From Terripilifer ovatus (GTDB lineage: Bacteria; Pseudomonadota; Alphaproteobacteria; Rhizobiales; Beijerinckiaceae): 64,000 nucleotides of DNA. The stretch covers positions 61,753 to 125,752 of the forward strand of contig JARHVB010000019.1 of NCBI GenBank assembly GCA_029222685.1, written 5' to 3'. This document shows positions 62,303 through 64,000 of this stretch, in pieces. Within the stretch, counting starts at the first letter, position 1. Each line of letters begins with the position of its first letter. The translations under genes and the position numbers were made by a program. The notes below the pieces were generated by a model. That model did not search any database. It saw only the letters and a program-made list of their open reading frames with translations, and had not been told where the DNA came from.

Positions 62303-63844
62303 ATGAACGAGATAGCGGGACAAGCGGGCCAGAGCGCCGCCCAGCGACTGGATTTTGATCGTTTCCGCCTGCGCCGGTTCATGGAAGACATGAATGAGGC
62401 CGGCGAAGTGAAGATCGTCGACGCAAGGACAGATCTCGCCGATGTGGCCGCTATCGTATCGGCAAACACGCAGGCGGTGTGGTTCAAGAATGTCGGCCCG
62501 GAAGGCCATGAACTGGCGGCGAGCGTCGCCGGCGGCCGGGCGCGGCTTGCGAAAGCGTTCGGCGTGCCGGAGCGGCAGTTGCTCGCCGAGCTCATGCGCC
62601 GGCTCGAAGCGAAACAGCCGGTCGTCGAGGTCGCGCGCGCGGAAGCGCCGTGCCAGCAGGTGGTGGTGACCGGTGATGATATCGATGTGACGAGCCTGCC
62701 CGTTCACCTGCAGCACGGGCTCGACGGCGCCCCCTACATTTCCTCGGCCATCGATTTCTCCATCGATCCGAAGAGCGGCTGGACCAATGTGGGCCTGCGC
62801 CGCCTGATGCTGCGCAGCGAGACGGAAACCGGTGTCGATCTCAATGCACCGAGCGATCTGCGCGTCATCTACATGGAAGCGGCGGCGGCGGGAAAGCCGG
62901 TGCCGATCGCCTATGTCATCGGTTCGCATCCCGTCGACATGATCGCGGCGACCATGTCGATCCCGACCGACGAACTGTCCCTGATGGCGAGCCTGCGCGA
63001 TGCGCCGCTGCCGGTGGTGAAATGCATCACCAACGACATTCGCGTTCCCGCCGACGCGGAATATGTCATCGAAGGCTGGCTCGATCCGCATGGCTATGTG
63101 GAGCCGGAAGGGCCTTACGGCGAATATATGGGCTACTACGGCGGCGTGAAAAAGAACCCGGTGTTTCACATCACCGCGATCACCCACCGCTCCGATGCCC
63201 TGTTCCAGACGATCTCGATCAGCGGCAAGCATCTCGCGCGCACCGACACATCGCAGCTTGAAAACCTGCGGACGGAACTGAATGTCTGGCGCGCGCTGAA
63301 GATGACGGTGCGCGAGCCGCTGGCGGTCTATGCGCCGGTGGCGGCAGCGGGGGCACAGAATGTGCGCGTGCAATTGCGCCAGCGGGTGCCGGGTGAAGCG
63401 CGGTCTGCGATCATGGCGGTGCTTGGCGCCTGCGGCGTGAAAAACATGTTCGTTGTCGATCCGGATATCGACATTTTCAACGACGAGGAAATGGAATGGG
63501 CGCTGGGCACCCGCTTCCAGCCCGCCAAGGATCTGATCGTCGTCGACAATGTGCGCATGAGTCCGCTCGATCCCTCGCTCGACGGGTCGCGCACGGGCAG
63601 CAAGGCCGGCTACGATCTCACCTGGCCGTTCGGCAAGGGCGGCATGGATACGATCATCCCAGCAGCGCCGAGTTACCAGGGCAAGACGTTCCCGTCGATT
63701 GCCGCAGCGCTCAAGGACGGTCCGAAATATTTCGAAGAGTTGATGGCCGCCGTCGCCAGCCGCGACGGGCGGGAGATCGTGCGCGAACTGGCGGCGATGA
63801 AGGCGGGGCGTGATGCACAGGGACGCTGGACGGCGGGGGAGTGA
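62303..63844 (+). CDS. UbiD family (prFMN-dependent) decarboxylase
   Basis: This enzyme is 513 residues from the ATG at 62303 (GGGAGGC upstream). It has UbiD-family blocks: an N-terminal RFRLRRFMEDMNEAGEV, HLQHGLDGAPYIS near residue 140, and EGPYGEYMGYYGG containing the conserved catalytic-region Glu near residue 270. Members reversibly decarboxylate unsaturated or aromatic acids using prenylated FMN made by UbiX, which is not in the window. It is divergent from the BVMO-like gene. Aromatic or vinylogous acid decarboxylation would fit the general catabolic setting. Confidence 0.9.
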   Translation: MNEIAGQAGQSAAQRLDFDRFRLRRFMEDMNEAGEVKIVDARTDLADVAAIVSANTQAVWFKNVGPEGHELAASVAGGRARLAKAFGVPERQLLAELMRRLEAKQPVVEVARAEAPCQQVVVTGDDIDVTSLPVHLQHGLDGAPYISSAIDFSIDPKSGWTNVGLRRLMLRSETETGVDLNAPSDLRVIYMEAAAAGKPVPIAYVIGSHPVDMIAATMSIPTDELSLMASLRDAPLPVVKCITNDIRVPADAEYVIEGWLDPHGYVEPEGPYGEYMGYYGGVKKNPVFHITAITHRSDALFQTISISGKHLARTDTSQLENLRTELNVWRALKMTVREPLAVYAPVAAAGAQNVRVQLRQRVPGEARSAIMAVLGACGVKNMFVVDPDIDIFNDEEMEWALGTRFQPAKDLIVVDNVRMSPLDPSLDGSRTGSKAGYDLTWPFGKGGMDTIIPAAPSYQGKTFPSIAAALKDGPKYFEELMAAVASRDGREIVRELAAMKAGRDAQGRWTAGE

Positions 63845-63905
63845 ACGCGCAGCGGTGAGGCGGGCTTCCGCAGCCAGTGTCATTCCCGACGCGCCGCAGT
63901 GTGCG

Positions 63906-64000
63906 GTTCCATGACATACCTGACACTTGTTCCATGACATGCCTGACACTCATGCCGCAAGGCATGGGAGGTTGGGATGGGCTGGCGGGAGGTGTCGGTG
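63906..64000 (+). mobile_element. Left part of an IS481-like insertion sequence (cut by window edge)
   Basis: A 21-base motif GTTCCATGACATrCCTGACAC occurs twice at 63906-63926 and 63929-63949 with one mismatch. It is followed by GGGAGG and an ATG at 63977. The protein start MGWREVSV matches the beginning of IS481-type transposases. The rest is outside the window, so the exact end and target duplication cannot be seen. Confidence 0.6.
63977..64000 (+). CDS. IS481 family transposase, first eight codons only
   Basis: The ATG at 63977, with GGGAGG six bases upstream, opens a frame reading MGWREVSV to the window end. This start is characteristic of IS481-family transposases (MGWRE/MPWKE pattern), which carry an HTH and a DDE catalytic core. 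Only the tip is visible, so integrity is unknown. Confidence 0.55.

Noticed and set aside
62255..63949. Antisense open frame of 564 codons over the UbiD gene
   Set aside because: Same reason: the sense strand carries UbiD motifs and a good ribosome site, whereas the antisense translation is Arg/His-rich and unrecognisable.
1..64000. CRISPR arrays, tRNA or rRNA genes, prophage
   Set aside because: I found no regularly spaced direct repeats, no tRNA-like cloverleaf with a conserved T-arm, no rRNA sequence and no phage structural genes by reading.

Overview
The window reads as chromosomal DNA of a GC-rich alphaproteobacterium, most likely Hyphomicrobiales (Bradyrhizobium/Xanthobacteraceae-like). 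This is inferred from codon use, the many Bug/TctC-type periplasmic receptors, and the short palindromic repeats between genes. I see no rRNA, tRNA, CRISPR array or prophage. The only mobile DNA is the edge of an IS481-like element at the far right end. The content is catabolic and transport oriented: 8 TctC/Bug solute receptors but only one TctBA membrane pair, two ABC importers, two Rieske oxygenases, an extradiol dioxygenase, two flavin monooxygenases (one cut by the edge), two luciferase-like monooxygenases, three class II aldolases, a UbiD decarboxylase, an orphan CoxL, a sulfatase and seven transcription regulators.

Layout. 1-6.5 kb: end of a phenol-hydroxylase-type FAD monooxygenase, a class II aldolase, a Bug receptor, a 4,5-dihydroxyphthalate decarboxylase-like protein, a TetR regulator divergent from a second Bug receptor, and a MetE C-domain methyltransferase. 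6.5-10.9 kb (minus strand): GntR regulator, Rieske oxygenase, LigB-type extradiol dioxygenase and LLM monooxygenase, a probable aromatic-ring catabolic unit. 11.3-15.3 kb: a four-gene Dpp/Opp-type ABC importer lacking a binding protein, followed by a convergent sulfatase. 17-22 kb: NAD kinase, orphan CoxL, TerC-like membrane protein, GST. 22-26 kb (minus): Bug receptor and a large autotransporter.

26-35.5 kb (minus) is the most striking block: a tightly packed eight-gene operon. In transcription order it holds a Tat-exported NitT/TauT-type binding protein, its ATPase, two permeases, HyuA, HyuB and two adjacent M24 (creatinase/prolidase fold) proteins that both lack most of the M24 metal ligands. 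A divergent LysR gene lies upstream behind a short palindrome. I infer a self-contained uptake plus ATP-dependent hydrolase/carboxylase pathway for an unknown small amide, ureide or ketone-like substrate.

36.8-42 kb: two Bug receptors, a fumarate-reductase-like flavoprotein and an Asp/Glu-racemase-like protein in one overlapping operon, divergent from a TetR gene with two strong candidate operators. 42-46.5 kb: LysR, Bug receptor, rhodanese-like protein and a PurB/PcaB-type lyase. 46.5-52.8 kb: aldolase, HU protein with an Ala/Lys tail, hydroxyacid dehydrogenase, a further aldolase, AroE-like dehydrogenase and a second Rieske oxygenase. 53-57.5 kb: TctB-TctA, a strong terminator, then two tandem Tat-type TctC receptors. 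57.6-64 kb: VOC protein, HSL-type esterase, LLM monooxygenase, BVMO-like enzyme, UbiD decarboxylase and the IS edge.

Many gene ends carry one of three dispersed palindromic repeat families. One copy of the third family supplies the stop codons of both convergent genes beside it. Starts were chosen by Shine-Dalgarno spacing where one was visible; functions are family-level assignments from sequence motifs.
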